Source: Candidatus Magasanikiibacteriota bacterium
GTDB lineage: Bacteria; Patescibacteriota; Patescibacteriia; Magasanikbacterales; UBA922
Direction of reading: 5' to 3'
Assembly (NCBI GenBank): GCA_018650645.1
Contig: JABIFP010000015.1
Location: 1 to 35,177 of the forward strand
Length of the DNA stretch: 35,177 nucleotides
Part shown: positions 33,654 to 35,177 of the stretch, in pieces
How positions within the stretch are numbered: position 1 is the stretch's first letter
How the letters are laid out: each line of letters opens with the position of its first letter
Translations under genes and position numbers: made by a program
Notes under the pieces: generated by a model
Databases searched by the model: none
Told to the model about the DNA's origin: nothing
Seen by the model: only the letters and a program-made list of their open reading frames with translations

Positions 33654-35177
33654 TTATCGAGGTGGAACGTCTACCCGTCCTCTATTTCTTGCTTCTTCTG
33701 GAAGTGCCGCCGGAGCATCATCTCCATCATCTGCAAATTCAGCTTCTGGACCACCCCATATACCACCAAATCCGTTCGCATTGATCTCACCGAGTAATGC
33801 ATCTTCATCCAACTCTACTTGCAAATTATTTGCCCAACCACCTCCTCGTTGCAACGCTCTTTGAATATTACTCATAACATTATTTCCACCATACTGTTCT
33901 TCTAACATGCGCGCCAATATTGGACTTATCCCATTTCCGGTCAAACTTGCGTGCATGTTATCTTTGATTTTATCAAAATCAGTAGCAATCATTCCTGAAC
34001 TGTATGGCTCAGAAAGATCTCCATCTCCCTCATCTGTTGGCAGCCATTGGCGCACCTGCTCTATATCAAATGCGACATCATCACCCGCTCCGCGCTTAAT
34101 GAGATTAAATACATGCCAGTATTTTGCAGAACTATTTCCACTGATTTCAGCATCACTTAAGTGAAATGTAGCTATTGGAGGGTACAAAGAATGCTCTGGA
34201 ACTTGACCTGGGAAGTATCTATACACTTCTACTGTGACATCTGCATCTAAATACTGCTGAATTGGTGGCTGGGCATTATCTACACCGCGCGCTCCAACTC
34301 CAACAAAAATACCAAAGGCTGTATTCTCTTCTATTTGATTTGAGAGTGTATTAATTGTTTGCGATTGTGTCCGAATCACATTTCCGTGATTTGCTCTATG
34401 CACGAATGTTCCATTTACCATATCACAAGTATCTCCTGCAGGATGCCAATATCCTTCGCTTACACCTGAAGCTGGATCGACAAACCGCCGCATGTCATCA
34501 CAAATTGTTCTATTTCCTAATGCTGAAGTTAAACGAGACACTGAATCATCCCATACTGGCCCAGCACCAGAATAATATGAAAGAAGCGGAAAGGTCAGTC
34601 CTCTTTCTTGTTCTGCCGTTGTCCATGTTACAACTATTCTAAACTGCCCTGGAGGAATAGCAGGAGAGAGCACCAAATCATGACTCAAAATCCTCCCTTC
34701 TCCGTTTACCGAATAGTCAAACGGCCCCAAGAGTGGAGGTCTTCTTCCGTTTGGATTAGGGTTTGGTTCTAACGTCTCTATTCCTGTCTGCCCACTACTA
34801 CTTCCAACACCTCTATACAGCGCTCCTACACCATAGTAATCATCCCCACTTGTTCCATCTTTTGCATCAAAAATATCACTGATCTGCCGTTCATTGAAAA
34901 ATACGGCATATCTGTCTGAACACTGCTGCGCAGTAATCAGTCGCTTGTCTGCATCTACAACATCTTGCCCCAACAATTGCATCTCTCCATTTTGTTGAAA
35001 TGGTGCAGGCTCCCCAAAATTAAATACATCTCTATTCCAAACATTATCAGTTCTCATCATGAATTTTGGTCTGAGTTCCTGAAGCCACGTCTGATAACCG
35101 TCAAAATCCATACCAGCCATCGGATTCACAATCCGTGCATGAGGAATAGCACCAGGCCCGTTTACTAATCCACAAGA
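33654..35177 (-). CDS. Large hypothetical (probably exported) protein, N-terminus beyond window
   Basis: Frame stays open from the ORF-track start (GTG at 35129) to the window end: SCGLVNGPGAIPHARIVNPMAGMDFDGYQTW... Confidence 0.7.
   Translation of the reverse strand, partial: SCGLVNGPGAIPHARIVNPMAGMDFDGYQTWLQELRPKFMMRTDNVWNRDVFNFGEPAPFQQNGEMQLLGQDVVDADKRLITAQQCSDRYAVFFNERQISDIFDAKDGTSGDDYYGVGALYRGVGSSSGQTGIETLEPNPNPNGRRPPLLGPFDYSVNGEGRILSHDLVLSPAIPPGQFRIVVTWTTAEQERGLTFPLLSYYSGAGPVWDDSVSRLTSALGNRTICDDMRRFVDPASGVSEGYWHPAGDTCDMVNGTFVHRANHGNVIRTQSQTINTLSNQIEENTAFGIFVGVGARGVDNAQPPIQQYLDADVTVEVYRYFPGQVPEHSLYPPIATFHLSDAEISGNSSAKYWHVFNLIKRGAGDDVAFDIEQVRQWLPTDEGDGDLSEPYSSGMIATDFDKIKDNMHASLTGNGISPILARMLEEQYGGNNVMSNIQRALQRGGGWANNLQVELDEDALLGEINANGFGGIWGGPEAEFADDGDDAPAALPEEARNRGRVDVPPR

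Noticed and set aside
1-35177. CRISPR array
   Set aside because: No regularly spaced direct repeats of 23-40 nt seen; the short repeats present are irregular.
1-35177. Alternative genetic code (TGA = Gly, as in some CPR lineages)
   Set aside because: TGA ends clear genes here (e.g. the HTH gene at 803 and the giant gene at 20050) and Gly motifs are encoded by GGN.

Overview
The window looks like a bacterial chromosome segment of about 35 kb. I infer, but cannot prove from sequence alone, that it comes from a Patescibacteria/CPR-type genome. TGA is used as a stop, so the code is standard. (1) 1-5 kb is a mobile/defence-like island on the minus strand: an edge-truncated PD-(D/E)XK restriction-endonuclease-like ORF that is absent from the ORF track, an excisionase-like HTH, a tyrosine recombinase, an HTH/Zn-ribbon protein, and an XRE + ImmA/IrrE-like pair. 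(2) 5-9.2 kb holds a membrane protein, a HIT-family protein, a strikingly GC-rich lipoprotein gene preceded by a riboswitch/attenuator-like leader, an MsrA-MsrB fusion lipoprotein, and an RskA-like protein. (3) 9.2-12.3 kb holds a LexA/UmuD-like repressor plus Y-family polymerase operon with an SOS-box promoter, and a Xer-type recombinase. (4) 12.3-15.2 kb holds MscL, DUF389, CorA and cupin proteins. (5) 15.3-20 kb holds an attC-like palindromic region, then a ~1400-aa uncharacterised protein with two tandem Pol-beta nucleotidyltransferase-like signatures. (6) 20-35 kb holds a PEP synthase fused to an extracytoplasmic tail, NUDIX, pyruvate kinase, NrdR, FtsZ, FtsA, DgkA, YbeY and three adjacent DxDxDG (TSP3-like) Ca-binding-repeat proteins. 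The two strongest hunt results are the leader RNA upstream of the GC-rich lipoprotein, which has mutually exclusive terminator and antiterminator pairings, and the giant tandem-NTase protein.
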